Below are positions 53,851 through 63,528 of a DNA stretch of 64,000 nt, piece after piece. The position numbers and the translations under genes were made by a program. Each line of letters begins with the position of its first letter. The stretch's first letter is position 1. Source of the DNA: Castellaniella sp. UBA6218 (lineage in GTDB: Bacteria; Pseudomonadota; Gammaproteobacteria; Burkholderiales; Burkholderiaceae_B); the NCBI GenBank assembly GCA_002421865.1, contig DISE01000036.1, positions 1 to 64,000 of the forward strand. Reading direction: 5' to 3'. A model generated the notes under the pieces. That model searched no databases, had not been told where the DNA came from, and saw only the letters and a list, made by a program, of their open reading frames with translations.

Positions 53851-56133
53851 ATGGGTGAGTACAAGAAGTTATGGTGGACGCTGATCGGCGTCCTTGTGGT
53901 GGCATTCGGCATCCTGGGATGGATGGGCAAGGAGGTCTACAACCAGGCGCCCCCCATCCCGGCCCAGGTTGTCACGGCTGACGGCAAGGTTCTGATGACC
54001 GAAACCCAGATCCTGGACGGTCAGAGCGCCTGGCAGTCGGCGGGCGGGATGACGGTCGGCTCCATCTGGGGCCACGGCGCTTATCAGGCGCCGGACTGGA
54101 CCGCCGACTGGCTGCACCGCGAACTGTCCGCCTGGCTGGACTTGGCCGCCGAGCAGCAGTACGGGATGAAGTTCTCCCAACTGGACGGGGACGCCCAGGC
54201 CGTGCTGCAGCGCCGCTTGAAGGAAGAATACCGCAAGAACACTTATGACGCCGCCACGGGCGCCGTCACGGTGTCCGACCGGCGCGCGCAGGCCATTGCC
54301 CAGACGGGCATCTACTACGACAAGCTGTTCGGTGATGACGCCTCCCTGCACGAGTCGCGCAAGCACTTCGCCATGAAGGAAGGCACGCTGCCTTCGCCGG
54401 AAGCGCGCGCCCGCCTGGCGAACTTCTTCTTCTGGACCGCCTGGGCCGCTTCGACCGACCGGCCGGGCACCGTCGCCAGCTACACCAACAACTGGCCGCA
54501 CGAGCCCTTGATCGACAACGTGCCGACAGCGGAAAACATCATCTGGTCCGTGATGAGCGTGATCATCCTGATCGCGGGCGTGGGCCTGCTGGTCTGGGCC
54601 TGGGCGTTCACGCACAAGGAGCACGACGACGCGGGTCCCGTGCCGGCCCGCGACCCGGTGCTGCAGATTCCGCTGACCGCTTCGCAGCGCGCCCTGGGCA
54701 AGTACCTGTTCCTGGTCGTGGCGCTGTTCGTGTCGCAGATCTTCATCGGCGGCTTCACCGCGCACTATACGGTCGAAGGCCAGACCTTCTACGGCATCAA
54801 CGCGTCCGAATGGCTGCCGTATTCCCTGGTGCGCACCTGGCACATCCAGGCCGCACTGTTCTGGATCGCCACCGGCTTCCTGGCCATCGGCCTGTTCGTG
54901 GCACCGATCCTCAATGGCGGCAAGGACCCCAAGCACCAGAAACTCGGCGTGGACGTCCTGTTCTGGGCGCTGATCCTGGTGGTCGTGGGTTCGTTCACCG
55001 GCAATTTCGCCGCCATCGCCCACTTGCTGCCGCCCGAATGGAATTTCTGGCTCGGACATCAGGGCTATGAATACGTCGAGCTCGGACGCCTTTGGCAGAT
55101 CGGCAAGTTCCTGGGCATCGTGTTCTGGCTGTTCCTGATGCTCCGCGGCATCGTGCCCGCGCTGCGGCAGAAAGGCGACAAAAACCTGCTGGCCCTGTTC
55201 AGCGCTTCCGTGGTCTGCATCGGCCTGTTCTACGGCGCCGGCCTGGCCTACGGCGAGAAGACCCACCTCTCCGTCATGGAGTACTGGCGCTGGTGGGTGG
55301 TCCACCTGTGGGTCGAGGGCTTCTTCGAAGTGTTCGCCACCACGGCGCTGGCCTTCATCTTCTCGACCATGGGCCTGGTGTCCAAGCGCGGCGCCACGAT
55401 CGCCAGCCTGAGCTCGGCCGTGCTGTTCATGCTGGGCGGCACCCCGGGCACACTGCACCACCTGTACTTCTCGGGCACCACCACCCCGATCATGGCCATC
55501 GCCGCCTCGTTCAGCGCCCTGGAAGTCGTGCCGCTGGTCGTGCTGGGCTACGAAGCCTGGGAAAACTGGCGTCTGAAGGAACGTGCGCCGTGGATGGAAA
55601 ATCTGCGCTGGCCGCTGAAGTTCTTCGTCGCCGTGGCCTTCTGGAACATGTTCGGCGCCGGGGTGTTCGGCTTCATGGTCAACCCGCCGATCGCCCTCTA
55701 CTACATCCAGGGCCTGAACACCACGGCGGTGCATGCGCACGCGGCCCTGTTCGGTGTGTACGGTTTCCTGGCCCTGGGCTTCACCCTGTTCGTGCTGCGC
55801 TACCTGCGCCCCGGCATGCAATTCAATGAAAGCCTCATGAAGACGGCGTTCTGGTGCATGAACATCGGCCTGGTGATGATGATCTCCTTGAGTCTGCTGC
55901 CGATCGGCCTGATGCAGTTTCACGCCAGCTACAGCGTGGGCACCTGGTGGGCGCGCGGCGAGACTTTCATGCAGCAGGACATCCTGCAGACGCTGCGCTG
56001 GACCCGCACGTTCGGCGACGTGGTCTTCATCGTCGGCGGCCTGGGCGTCATGTGGCAGGTCGTCACCGCCCTGCTCGACGGCAAGGCGGCCGTGCCCGCC
56101 TCCGATGCCGGCCTGGCCGCGCAGCGGACGTAA
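53851..56133 (+). CDS. norB: Quinol-dependent nitric oxide reductase (qNOR)
   Basis: A 760-residue single-chain enzyme, the qNOR length. An N-terminal fused domain (residues about 35-230; Q-S-A-W-Q-S-A-G-G-M-T, W-T-A-D-W-L-H) precedes 12 haem-copper oxidase-like helices with histidine ligands in T-W-H-I-Q-A-A-L-F-W, H-H-L-Y-F-S-G and H-A-H-A-A-L-F-G. It reduces 2 NO to N2O using quinol in the inner membrane. Start 53851 has AGGAG upstream. Serves denitrification or NO detoxification. Confidence 0.95.
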   Translation: MGEYKKLWWTLIGVLVVAFGILGWMGKEVYNQAPPIPAQVVTADGKVLMTETQILDGQSAWQSAGGMTVGSIWGHGAYQAPDWTADWLHRELSAWLDLAAEQQYGMKFSQLDGDAQAVLQRRLKEEYRKNTYDAATGAVTVSDRRAQAIAQTGIYYDKLFGDDASLHESRKHFAMKEGTLPSPEARARLANFFFWTAWAASTDRPGTVASYTNNWPHEPLIDNVPTAENIIWSVMSVIILIAGVGLLVWAWAFTHKEHDDAGPVPARDPVLQIPLTASQRALGKYLFLVVALFVSQIFIGGFTAHYTVEGQTFYGINASEWLPYSLVRTWHIQAALFWIATGFLAIGLFVAPILNGGKDPKHQKLGVDVLFWALILVVVGSFTGNFAAIAHLLPPEWNFWLGHQGYEYVELGRLWQIGKFLGIVFWLFLMLRGIVPALRQKGDKNLLALFSASVVCIGLFYGAGLAYGEKTHLSVMEYWRWWVVHLWVEGFFEVFATTALAFIFSTMGLVSKRGATIASLSSAVLFMLGGTPGTLHHLYFSGTTTPIMAIAASFSALEVVPLVVLGYEAWENWRLKERAPWMENLRWPLKFFVAVAFWNMFGAGVFGFMVNPPIALYYIQGLNTTAVHAHAALFGVYGFLALGFTLFVLRYLRPGMQFNESLMKTAFWCMNIGLVMMISLSLLPIGLMQFHASYSVGTWWARGETFMQQDILQTLRWTRTFGDVVFIVGGLGVMWQVVTALLDGKAAVPASDAGLAAQRT

Positions 56134-56182
56134 GCAGCTCCATCTTCTTGCAAAGGGGCGCCCGAAACGGGCCCCCGACCCG

Positions 56183-56209
56183 GCCCGCCTCGGAAGAGGC
56201 GGGCTTTTT
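56183..56209 (+). terminator. Terminator of norB
   Basis: GCCCGCCTC-GGAA-GAGGCGGGC followed by TTTTT, a nine-pair stem, 50 bases after the norB stop. Confidence 0.85.
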
Positions 56210-56237
56210 CATGAACCCTGTCTTGTTTCCGTGCCGC

Positions 56238-56678
56238 TCAGACTCCGATGTCCTCGTTCCAGAGGCGCGGGTTCGCGTCGATGAAACGGCGCATCAGCGC
56301 CAGGCATTCCGGATCCTGAAGGACTTCGATCTCGACGCCGCGCGCGCGCAGCAGCGCCTCTTCGCCCATGAACGTCCGGTTTTCGCCGATGACTACCCGC
56401 GGGATGCCATACAGCAGGATCGTGCCGCTGCACATCGGGCACGGCGACAGCGTGGTGTAGAGCGTGGATTCGCGGTAGACGTCGGCCGTTCGCCGGCCTG
56501 CGTTTTCGAGGGCGTCCATCTCGCCATGGAGGATGGCGCTGCCTTTCTGTACCCGCTGGTTGTGACCCCGCCCGATGATTTCACCGCGATACGCGATCAC
56601 CGAGCCGATGGGGATACCGCCCTCGGCCAGTCCCTGGCGCGCTTCCTCGATGGCCGCCCGCATGAAGGGGTCGCTCAT
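56238..56678 (-). CDS. Fcy1-like nucleobase deaminase
   Basis: A 146-residue cytidine-deaminase-fold enzyme: H-G-E-M-D-A-L-E-N-A-G, S-P-C-P-M-C-S-G-T, and the C-terminal F-I-D-A-N-P-R-L-W-N-E-D-I-G. The latter matches yeast cytosine deaminase Fcy1 more than TadA or guanine deaminases. It follows cytX by 114 bases on the same strand, so it may act on a pyrimidine brought in by CytX or on a thiamine-derived pyrimidine. That link is inference. Confidence 0.85.
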   Translation of the reverse strand: MSDPFMRAAIEEARQGLAEGGIPIGSVIAYRGEIIGRGHNQRVQKGSAILHGEMDALENAGRRTADVYRESTLYTTLSPCPMCSGTILLYGIPRVVIGENRTFMGEEALLRARGVEIEVLQDPECLALMRRFIDANPRLWNEDIGV

Positions 56679-56792
56679 GGTTCCGTCTCCCGGAAAGTTC
56701 CCGATGCCTGCCATGATAAAGGCGCGGCGCGTCCCGGGGAACCCGGGGGGAGGGGCGGCCTGAAGCAGCCGGCTTCCGGCCGTTCCCGGGGT

Positions 56793-58058
56793 TCAGACGG
56801 CCTGAGCGGCCCTCGCGCCGGCGCGCGCGCTGAGCGCCCCAAGCGCGAAGGTCAGCAGCAGCGTCGGCAGGGCGCTGCCGTATTGCGGCGCCCATTGGGC
56901 CAGGGCGTGATAGACCGCGATCCCCAGCACCCAGATCAGCGCCGGGGCGGTGTGCAGGGCGCCTGGTGCCTCGGTCAGGCGGGCGGGTTGCGTCCCGAGG
57001 CGTCCCAGGATGGTCCCGAACAGCGGTACGAAGACCGAACTGAGCGTCAGCAGGAAGGGTTCCAGCGTGTGCATGGGCAGCACCATCGCCAGCCCGATGG
57101 AGACTGCGGCCAGCAGCGTGCCCCAGGTCTTCAGGCTCACGTCGCCGCGCAGGCTCTGGGCGGATACCGAGCCCGAATACAGGTCGCCGTAGGTATTGTC
57201 CAGCTCGTCGATCAGGATCAGGCCCAGGGCCACCAGTCCACCCTGCGCCAGCAGCAGGGCGCTCACCATGTCCAGATCCGGACCGGTGACAGTGATCACC
57301 AGCACGCCCAGCGCGTAGCACCAGATGTTGGCGATCGTGTAGCCCAGCCAGGTGCCCGCCAGGGCGCCCCGGCCACTGCGGCCGTGCCGGGCGTAGTCCG
57401 CGACCAGCGGCAACCAGGACACCGGCATCGCGATCACCAGATCCAGCGCCTGGAAAGCGTTCATGCTGCCGTCGCCAGCGCGCAGCCACAGGGCGCGAAG
57501 CCCTTCATTGTCCAGCTTGAGGGCGAACTGGGCGGTCAGCCAGATCAGCGACAGGACCACCAGGGGCAGGCCGATGCGGCTGACGATGCGCCGCACCAGG
57601 GTGATCATGGAGCCGCGCAGCAGCGCCAGGACGATCAGCCCCCAGAAGATCGTGGGCAGCGCCAGCCCGGTGTCCAGACCCAGCGCCTGGTGGATGATGG
57701 CGGCGGTGCCGTCGCGCATCACGACCAGCTCGAAGGTCGCCCAGCCGAGCAGTTGCGCGATGTTCAGCAGCACGGGCAGGCGGGCGAATCGCCGGCCGTA
57801 GACGGTGTGGATCAGGCCGGCGCTGGACAGACCGCTGTCGCAGCCCAGGCGGGCCACCCAGGCCAGCAGCCCGGCCCCGAGGATCGAGCCGGCGATCACG
57901 GCCGCCAGGGCGTCGCGTGTGCCCAGCGCCGGCACCAGATAGGCGCCGACCTGCATCACCAGCAAGCCCACGCCCAGGCTGAACCATAGGGCCGTGTGGT
58001 CGCGCCAGCCGAAGACGCGCTCGGGGGTGGGGGAGGGGTGGGAAGCGGATGTCTGCAT
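56793..58058 (-). CDS. cytX: CytX-like NCS1 permease for hydroxymethylpyrimidine
   Basis: A 421-residue NCS1 (codB-like) transporter with about 12 membrane segments, starting near W-F-S-L-G-V-G-L-L-V-M-Q. A TPP riboswitch directly upstream marks it as the thiamine-pyrimidine (HMP) transporter CytX rather than a cytosine permease. Start ATG has no strong ribosome site, which may be part of control. Confidence 0.87.
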   Translation of the reverse strand: MQTSASHPSPTPERVFGWRDHTALWFSLGVGLLVMQVGAYLVPALGTRDALAAVIAGSILGAGLLAWVARLGCDSGLSSAGLIHTVYGRRFARLPVLLNIAQLLGWATFELVVMRDGTAAIIHQALGLDTGLALPTIFWGLIVLALLRGSMITLVRRIVSRIGLPLVVLSLIWLTAQFALKLDNEGLRALWLRAGDGSMNAFQALDLVIAMPVSWLPLVADYARHGRSGRGALAGTWLGYTIANIWCYALGVLVITVTGPDLDMVSALLLAQGGLVALGLILIDELDNTYGDLYSGSVSAQSLRGDVSLKTWGTLLAAVSIGLAMVLPMHTLEPFLLTLSSVFVPLFGTILGRLGTQPARLTEAPGALHTAPALIWVLGIAVYHALAQWAPQYGSALPTLLLTFALGALSARAGARAAQAV

Positions 58059-58114
58059 GGCATGCCTGTCGGAAAAGGCTGGAAGCAGACGCCGGCGGCG
58101 GACGAGCAGCCGCC

Positions 58115-58205
58115 GGAGCGAGCTGCTTTCCTGCGCGAGGATGATCTCAATCAGGTTCGAAGGGACTGTCTCAGCCGCCGTGACGGCACCCCTAGCGAGG
58201 CTCGA
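58115..58205 (-). promoter_or_regulatory. TPP (thiamine pyrophosphate) riboswitch
   Basis: On the minus strand the conserved THI elements follow in order: AGGGGTGCC, GGCTGAGA, CCCTTCGAACCTGAT, ATCATCC and GCGCAGGAAAGC, closed by CGAGC/GCTCG pairing. A following hairpin CCGGCGGC/GCCGCCGG (58092-58116) is the likely expression platform. It should shut down cytX when TPP is plentiful. Confidence 0.92.
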
Positions 58206-58260
58206 TAAAAGGCGTATCGGGTTCGATTGTAGGATCGGCCCGATCTGGGGGCAAGCTGGT

Positions 58261-58680
58261 CTACACTTGATCGAAATGCACGATCTCGAAGCTGAGCCGG
58301 CCCTGCTCGTCGCGGCCGACGGAATAACCCAGGTGTTCGCGCACGCTGTTGTCGGGATTGAACGTCAGCACTACCGGTTTGATGTGTTCCAGTTCGGATT
58401 CCTGGATGTATTCCGAGTTGGCGATGATGACCTCGTCGCCGCGCTGGCAGGTGCGCGCGGCGGCGCCGTTCAGGATGCAGCAGCGCGATCCGCGCTCGCC
58501 GTAGATCACATAGGTGCTGATGCGGGCGCCGGAATTCTTGTTCCAGATGTCCACGAATTCCATGGGGAGGATGCCTGCGGCCTCGCAATGGTCGGGGTCC
58601 AGTGTGATGGAGCCGTGGTAGTCCAGGTCGGCCCCGGTGACGCGAATGCCATGCAATTTGGCGCGGACGATTTTTCTCAC
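58261..58680 (-). CDS. panD: Aspartate 1-decarboxylase
   Basis: A 139-residue pyruvoyl enzyme. The start [15 protein letters not shown] is typical, and the self-cleavage site is Y-H-G-S (Gly-Ser at about residues 24-25), generating the pyruvoyl group. Later N-G-A-A-A-R and I-A-N-S-E. It makes beta-alanine for pantothenate and CoA. Confidence 0.95.
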   Translation of the reverse strand: MRKIVRAKLHGIRVTGADLDYHGSITLDPDHCEAAGILPMEFVDIWNKNSGARISTYVIYGERGSRCCILNGAAARTCQRGDEVIIANSEYIQESELEHIKPVVLTFNPDNSVREHLGYSVGRDEQGRLSFEIVHFDQV

Positions 58681-58860
58681 TTGAAATCCGGAGGAAGAAA
58701 TTGATCAATCGGCATTTTAGCGCGTTGCATTGCAGCATCAGTCGATGTCCGGGAAGCACCTCCGGGTATGTGCATTTAATTATAATGTGATGTTCATCGA
58801 ATGAAGGCGTGCCAGTCATGGGCGCCAAGTTCGGACATGCGGATCATTGGACGGAACCTT

Positions 58861-60480
58861 ATGTTTGCTGCGCGGGAAGCCTGGAAAGCAGGGCTGTGGT
58901 CACCCAGGCACTGGGCGGGCAATATCGTGGCGGGCGTGATTGTCGGCGTGGTGGCGCTGCCGCTCGCCATGGCCTTCGCGATCGCTTCCGGGGTCAAGCC
59001 CGAGCAAGGCCTGTACACCGCCATCGTAGCGGGCGTGGTGGTGTCCCTGTTCGGCGGCAGCCGGGTACAGATCGCCGGCCCCACGGGGGCCTTCATCGTC
59101 ATCCTGTCGGGTATCGTCGCCGAACACGGGGTCGAGGGCCTGCAGATCGCCACCCTGATGGCGGGCCTGATCTTGTGCGCCTTCGGCCTGGCACGCCTGG
59201 GTGGCGTGATCCGGTTCATTCCCCTGCCGGTGATTCTGGGTTTCACCGCTGGCATCGGCATCATCATCTGGGTCGGCCAGTGGCAGGCCTTTTTCGGCCT
59301 GCCGGCGGTGCCGGGTCATTTCTTCCATGAAAAACTCTGGTTTCTGGTGCGGCACCTGGCCGAGCTGGATCCGGTGACCACCGCCTTCGGTCTCGGGTCG
59401 CTGGCGCTGGTGCTGCTGCCCAGGCGGGTGCCTATGCTTCGGCGGATTCCCGGCCCCCTGCTGGCCCTGATCGTGGCGACGGTCCTGCAGGGGATTGCCC
59501 AATTCCCGCAACTGGCCACCATCGGCAGCACTTTCGGTGAATTGCCGCGCGGATTGCCAATGCCGCATTGGCCAGCGGGCGGGCTGGACCGGATCGTGCC
59601 GCTGATCGGCCCGGCGTTCACCATCGCCTTGCTGGGTGCCATCGAATCGCTGCTGTCGGCCGTCGTCGCCGACAGCATGGCCGGGACGCGGCACGATTCG
59701 AACGCCGAACTGCTCGGCCAGGGTCTTGCCAATGTGATCAGTCCCTTGTTTGGCGGGATCGCGGCCACGGGCGCCATCGCCCGGACGGCCACCAACATCC
59801 GCAGCGGCGGCATCGCGCCGCTGGCGGGTGTGGTCCATGCCCTGGTGCTGGCGCTGGTGCTGCTGGCGTTCGCGCCGCTGGCGCGCAACATTCCGCTGGC
59901 CACCCTGGCCGCGATCCTGTTCGTGGTCGCCTGGAACATGAGCGAGGCGCATCGCGTGGTGCGCCTGGTCCGACAGGCGCCCCGCGCGGACGCGATCATC
60001 ATGTGCCTGACCCTGCTGCTGACGGTTTTCGCCGACCTCGTCGTGGCGGTCAACATCGGCATCGTGCTGTCCGTCCTGCACTTTCTGCGCCGCATGGCGT
60101 CCAGCGTCGATGTGGCGCCGGTGGCGGTCCCGGACGGTGCGGCCGGCGAGGATGGCCCGCGCGTCCTCGCGCTGAGGGTCCGGGGGCCTCTGTTCTTCGC
60201 CGCGGTCGAGCCCTTGCGGGCCGCATTCCGGGATGCGCGCGCCCCCGTGCTGATCCTGTGCCTGGATCAGTCGCCGTTCGCAGATGCCACGGCGCTGCAG
60301 GCGCTCGATGACGAGATAGCGGCCGCGCAGACGCGCGGCGTGCGTGTGATCCTGTGCGGCGCCGAGGCCAGGATCCGCGCCAAACTGAATCGCATGGGCA
60401 CCTTGTCCAGGTTGGGCGCGCGCGATTTCCAGCCGGACCTCGCGGCGGCGCTGGCCTCGGCGGATTCGGCGCGGACCTGA
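58861..60480 (+). CDS. SulP-family anion transporter with STAS domain
   Basis: A 539-residue protein. N-terminal membrane part has the SulP signature A-L-P-L-A-M-A-F-A-I-A-S-G-V-K-P-E-Q-G-L-Y-T-A-I, with about 11-12 helices. STAS domain from about residue 440 (P-V-L-I-L-C-L-D-Q-S-P-F-A-D-A-T-A). Probably sulfate or another anion/bicarbonate. Start at 58861 follows the family; earlier in-frame ATGs exist at 58801 and 58837. A TATAAT lies at 58781-58786. Confidence 0.9.
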   Translation: MFAAREAWKAGLWSPRHWAGNIVAGVIVGVVALPLAMAFAIASGVKPEQGLYTAIVAGVVVSLFGGSRVQIAGPTGAFIVILSGIVAEHGVEGLQIATLMAGLILCAFGLARLGGVIRFIPLPVILGFTAGIGIIIWVGQWQAFFGLPAVPGHFFHEKLWFLVRHLAELDPVTTAFGLGSLALVLLPRRVPMLRRIPGPLLALIVATVLQGIAQFPQLATIGSTFGELPRGLPMPHWPAGGLDRIVPLIGPAFTIALLGAIESLLSAVVADSMAGTRHDSNAELLGQGLANVISPLFGGIAATGAIARTATNIRSGGIAPLAGVVHALVLALVLLAFAPLARNIPLATLAAILFVVAWNMSEAHRVVRLVRQAPRADAIIMCLTLLLTVFADLVVAVNIGIVLSVLHFLRRMASSVDVAPVAVPDGAAGEDGPRVLALRVRGPLFFAAVEPLRAAFRDARAPVLILCLDQSPFADATALQALDDEIAAAQTRGVRVILCGAEARIRAKLNRMGTLSRLGARDFQPDLAAALASADSART

Positions 60481-60490
60481 TCCGCCGACG

Positions 60491-60685
60491 CTACGGCCGG
60501 GCCCGCGGCTTGCTGGGTGTCCAGTCCACGTCGTGGCGGGCCAGGTATTCCCGGATCAGTTGCCGCACCACCTGCGAAGGCGTCAGATCCTGGCGGGCGC
60601 AGAGCTGCTCGAAGGCTTTTTTCTTGTTCGGATCGATCAGCACGGTCAGGCGTGCGGTCTTGTTTTCCAGCGGGGTCGGGCTCAT
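60491..60685 (-). CDS. Ribbon-helix-helix protein (CopG type), 64 aa
   Basis: A small protein with a strand (A-R-L-T-V-L-I-D), helix (K-K-K-A-F-E-Q-L-C-A) and second helix (T-P-S-Q-V-V-R-Q-L-I-R-E-Y-L), the RHH fold used for DNA binding. It overlaps the lipoate ligase end by four bases; no toxin partner visible. Confidence 0.82.
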   Translation of the reverse strand: MSPTPLENKTARLTVLIDPNKKKAFEQLCARQDLTPSQVVRQLIREYLARHDVDWTPSKPRARP

Positions 60686-61440
60686 GTCTCGGGTCTCGGT
60701 CGGGCCGGCGCGGTCGTCGGCAACGGCGGCCGGATCCGCAGGGTTTCTCGCAGCCGTGCCTCCAGGACCGCCGCAAAATCCGGATGCTCGTCCGGCGGCA
60801 GCAGGCGGTCCAGCGTCGTGATCCGGTCCGCATCATAGCGGCGGGCGGATCCCAGCGCGGCTTCCAGCGCGTTGGCGCGCGCCGTCAGTTCGGCGGGATC
60901 GCCCTGCGCCAGGATCAGGGCATGAACAAGCCCCACGTGGCGGTCGGGCGCGTGTCCGGGGATGCGCCGCCAGACCTGCGCAGTGCCGGCGATCTTGCGG
61001 GTGGGGGACGGCACGGCCAGATTGTACCTGCCGTCGCAGAACGAGCCTTCGACCGGCTGTGCCCGGGTCTCGATGCCGAAGGTGGCCAGCGCGTCGCTGA
61101 TCAGCGCGCACAGGTGCCGGTAGAGGGCTTCGGAATGATCGAGCGGCCGGCCGGCGAATACCTGCGCCAGACTCAGGTTCAAGATGCCCGGCCCCTGGGG
61201 CACCACGCCGCCCCCCGATTGCCGTACGTGGACGGGGCATCCCCGGGCGGTGAAGTCGGCCTGGACCGCCGCGAATGCCGGACGGGCCGCGTAGGTGCGA
61301 GGCACCACCAGCCCAGGGGCCGTTCGCCAGAGGCAGGCGACCGGCTCCTGGATGGCTGCGGCCAGCAGGACTTCGTCGGCCAGCGGGCCGGCGCCGAAAG
61401 GGATGTCCAGCAGGCGGTAGTCGGAATGCGGGTCCGGCAT
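60682..61440 (-). CDS. Lipoate-protein ligase A-like protein
   Basis: A 252-residue BPL/LplA-fold protein: V-R-Q-S-G-G-G-V-V-P-Q-G-P-G-I-L-N-L-S (ligand loop), F-C-D-G-R-Y-N-L and K-I-A-G-T-A-Q, which has the catalytic Lys. It attaches lipoate (or octanoate) to carrier proteins. Start 61440 is just 12 bases past the TM2 stop. Confidence 0.85.
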   Translation of the reverse strand: MPDPHSDYRLLDIPFGAGPLADEVLLAAAIQEPVACLWRTAPGLVVPRTYAARPAFAAVQADFTARGCPVHVRQSGGGVVPQGPGILNLSLAQVFAGRPLDHSEALYRHLCALISDALATFGIETRAQPVEGSFCDGRYNLAVPSPTRKIAGTAQVWRRIPGHAPDRHVGLVHALILAQGDPAELTARANALEAALGSARRYDADRITTLDRLLPPDEHPDFAAVLEARLRETLRIRPPLPTTAPARPRPET

Positions 61441-61451
61441 GGGTGTGAGGC

Positions 61452-61925
61452 TTACCGGGACAGTTGGGTTGCCGCGAAGGTGTCGTCGTCCATGAAGAGA
61501 TAGCGGATCGCGTCGATCAGCCCCACCACGACGGCCAGGGGCAAGAAGATCCAGCAGAGGATCAGCAGTCCCAGACCCCAGCCGATCTGGCCCAGGTAAA
61601 AGCGGTGCGCGCCGAGCCAGCCCAGGAAAACCGCCAGCACGATGGCGATCTTGCGCTGGCCGGCCGGTTGGCCCAGTGCATCGCCGCGCGAGCGCAGGAT
61701 CCACAGGCTGGCGGGGACGGTCAGGGCCAGCGCCAGCAGGACCTTGCCGGTGTGGGCGCGCAGATAGTCCGCCGCGGCGTAATACAGGTCGCCGAAGTTG
61801 CGGATCAGCACGCCTGTCAGGGACGAGATCCAGGCGAACACTTCGCGGAAGACGCTTTCCCCGAAGCTCAGGGCGAGCAGGATGACGAGGAAGATCGCCA
61901 CGACCAGGATCAGTTTCTTCAGCAT
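61452..61925 (-). CDS. TM2-domain membrane protein
   Basis: A 157-residue protein. One helix at the N-terminus, another around residue 72, and a C-terminal TM2 hairpin with V-F-L-G-W-L-G-A-H-R-F-Y-L-G-Q-I-G-W-G-L-G-L. Start 61925 is chosen on the MLKKLIL start. Function of TM2 proteins in bacteria is little known. Confidence 0.85.
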   Translation of the reverse strand: MLKKLILVVAIFLVILLALSFGESVFREVFAWISSLTGVLIRNFGDLYYAAADYLRAHTGKVLLALALTVPASLWILRSRGDALGQPAGQRKIAIVLAVFLGWLGAHRFYLGQIGWGLGLLILCWIFLPLAVVVGLIDAIRYLFMDDDTFAATQLSR

Positions 61926-62022
61926 GGGGGTCCTGTGCTTGTGAGGCCCGGCCATACGCCGGTCACGCGCCCGGCCGGGCGCGTGCAAGGCCTCATTTTA
62001 TCGGGATTGCGGGCGGTCCGGT

Positions 62023-63516
62023 TCAGCGCGCGCAGGCCTGGCGGATCGCGTGGTCCCATTCCGCCAGCCGCCTGGCCGCCTCGTCGCGCGGCATGAGCGG
62101 CTCGAAACGGCGTTCGACCCTCCAGAGCGATTCCAGCTCCCGCAGGTCGGCGTAGACCCCGGCCTGCAGGCCGGCCAGAAAGGCCGCTCCAAGGGCCGTG
62201 GTTTCCACCATGGTGGGACGCAGGACGGGAATGCCCAGGAGGTCCGCCTGGAACTGCATCAGCAGATCATTGACGCAGGCGCCGCCGTCTACGCGCAGTT
62301 CCTGCAGCGGGGCCGCGCCGGCTGCCTGGGCGTCGCGACTCATGGCCTGCAGCAGGGCGGCGCTCTGGTAGGCGATGCTTTCCAGGGCTGCCCGGGCGAT
62401 ATGGGCCATCGAGGTGCCGCGCGTCAGGCCGGTGATGGTGCCGCGCGCGTCGGGATCCCACCAGGGCGCTCCCAGGCCGGTGAAGGCAGGCACGAACATC
62501 ACGCCGCCCGAGTCCGGCACGCTGCGGGACAGTTCTTCGATGTCGCTGCTGCGCACGAAAGCGCGCAGGCCATCACGCAGCCACTGGACCACGGCGCCAC
62601 CCACGAATACGCTGCCCTCCAGCGCGTAGGCGGGGCGCGTGTCGGGCTGTGCCGCACTGGTCGTCACCAGACCGTTGCCTGATACCTGGAAGCGGTCGCC
62701 CGTGTGCATCAACATGAAGCAACCGGTGCCATAGGTGTTCTTCGCCATGCCGGGATGAAAGCACGCCTGGCCGAACAAGGCGCTCTGCTGATCGCCGGCC
62801 ACGCCGCAGATCGGCACGGCAAGGCCCAGCAGTTCGGGGTCCGTGGCGCCGAAATCGGCCGATGAAGGCAGGATGCCGGGCATCATGCGTGCCGGCACGT
62901 CCAGCCAGTCGAGCAGTTCCGGATCCCAGGCGTTGGTATGCACGTCCATCAGCATGGTGCGCGCCGCATTGCTGACGTCGGTCAGGTGGTGCCGGCCGCC
63001 TGTCAGATTCCAGATCAGCCAGCTGTCCACGGTGCCGAACAACAGATCCCCGGCCTGGGCGCGGGCGCGTGCGCCAGGGACATGGTCCAGGATCCATTTC
63101 AGCTTGGTGGCGGAGAAATAGGCATCGACGCGCAGGCCGGTGCGTTTCAGGATCTCCGGTTCCAGGCCTTGCTCGCGCAGATCGGCGCAGGTCGGTTCAG
63201 CCCGGCGGTCCTGCCAGACGATCGCCCTGTGGATGGGCTCCCCCGTGCGGCGGTCCCAGACCACGGTGGTCTCGCGCTGGTTGGTGATGCCGATGGCGCG
63301 GATGTCGCGCGCGGCTACGCCGGCCCGGTGGATGGCCTCGCCGATCGTGTCGCGCTGCGTCTGCCAGATTTCCAGCGGATCATGTTCGACCCAGCCGGGC
63401 TGCGGATAATGCTGGGTGAATTCCCGCTGTGCCAGGCCCACGATGCGGCCCTGACGGTCGAAGACGATGCTGCGGGTGCTGGAAGTGCCCTGGTCCAGGG
63501 CGAGCAGGTAAGTCAT
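62023..63516 (-). CDS. glpK: Glycerol kinase
   Basis: A 497-residue sugar kinase: [11 protein letters not shown] (phosphate 1), [18 protein letters not shown], and G-D-Q-Q-S-A-L-F-G in the C-terminal half. Full length. It makes glycerol 3-phosphate. glpR ends 12 bases upstream, so the two are co-transcribed. Confidence 0.95.
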   Translation of the reverse strand: MTYLLALDQGTSSTRSIVFDRQGRIVGLAQREFTQHYPQPGWVEHDPLEIWQTQRDTIGEAIHRAGVAARDIRAIGITNQRETTVVWDRRTGEPIHRAIVWQDRRAEPTCADLREQGLEPEILKRTGLRVDAYFSATKLKWILDHVPGARARAQAGDLLFGTVDSWLIWNLTGGRHHLTDVSNAARTMLMDVHTNAWDPELLDWLDVPARMMPGILPSSADFGATDPELLGLAVPICGVAGDQQSALFGQACFHPGMAKNTYGTGCFMLMHTGDRFQVSGNGLVTTSAAQPDTRPAYALEGSVFVGGAVVQWLRDGLRAFVRSSDIEELSRSVPDSGGVMFVPAFTGLGAPWWDPDARGTITGLTRGTSMAHIARAALESIAYQSAALLQAMSRDAQAAGAAPLQELRVDGGACVNDLLMQFQADLLGIPVLRPTMVETTALGAAFLAGLQAGVYADLRELESLWRVERRFEPLMPRDEAARRLAEWDHAIRQACAR

Positions 63517-63528
63517 GACTGGATATCC

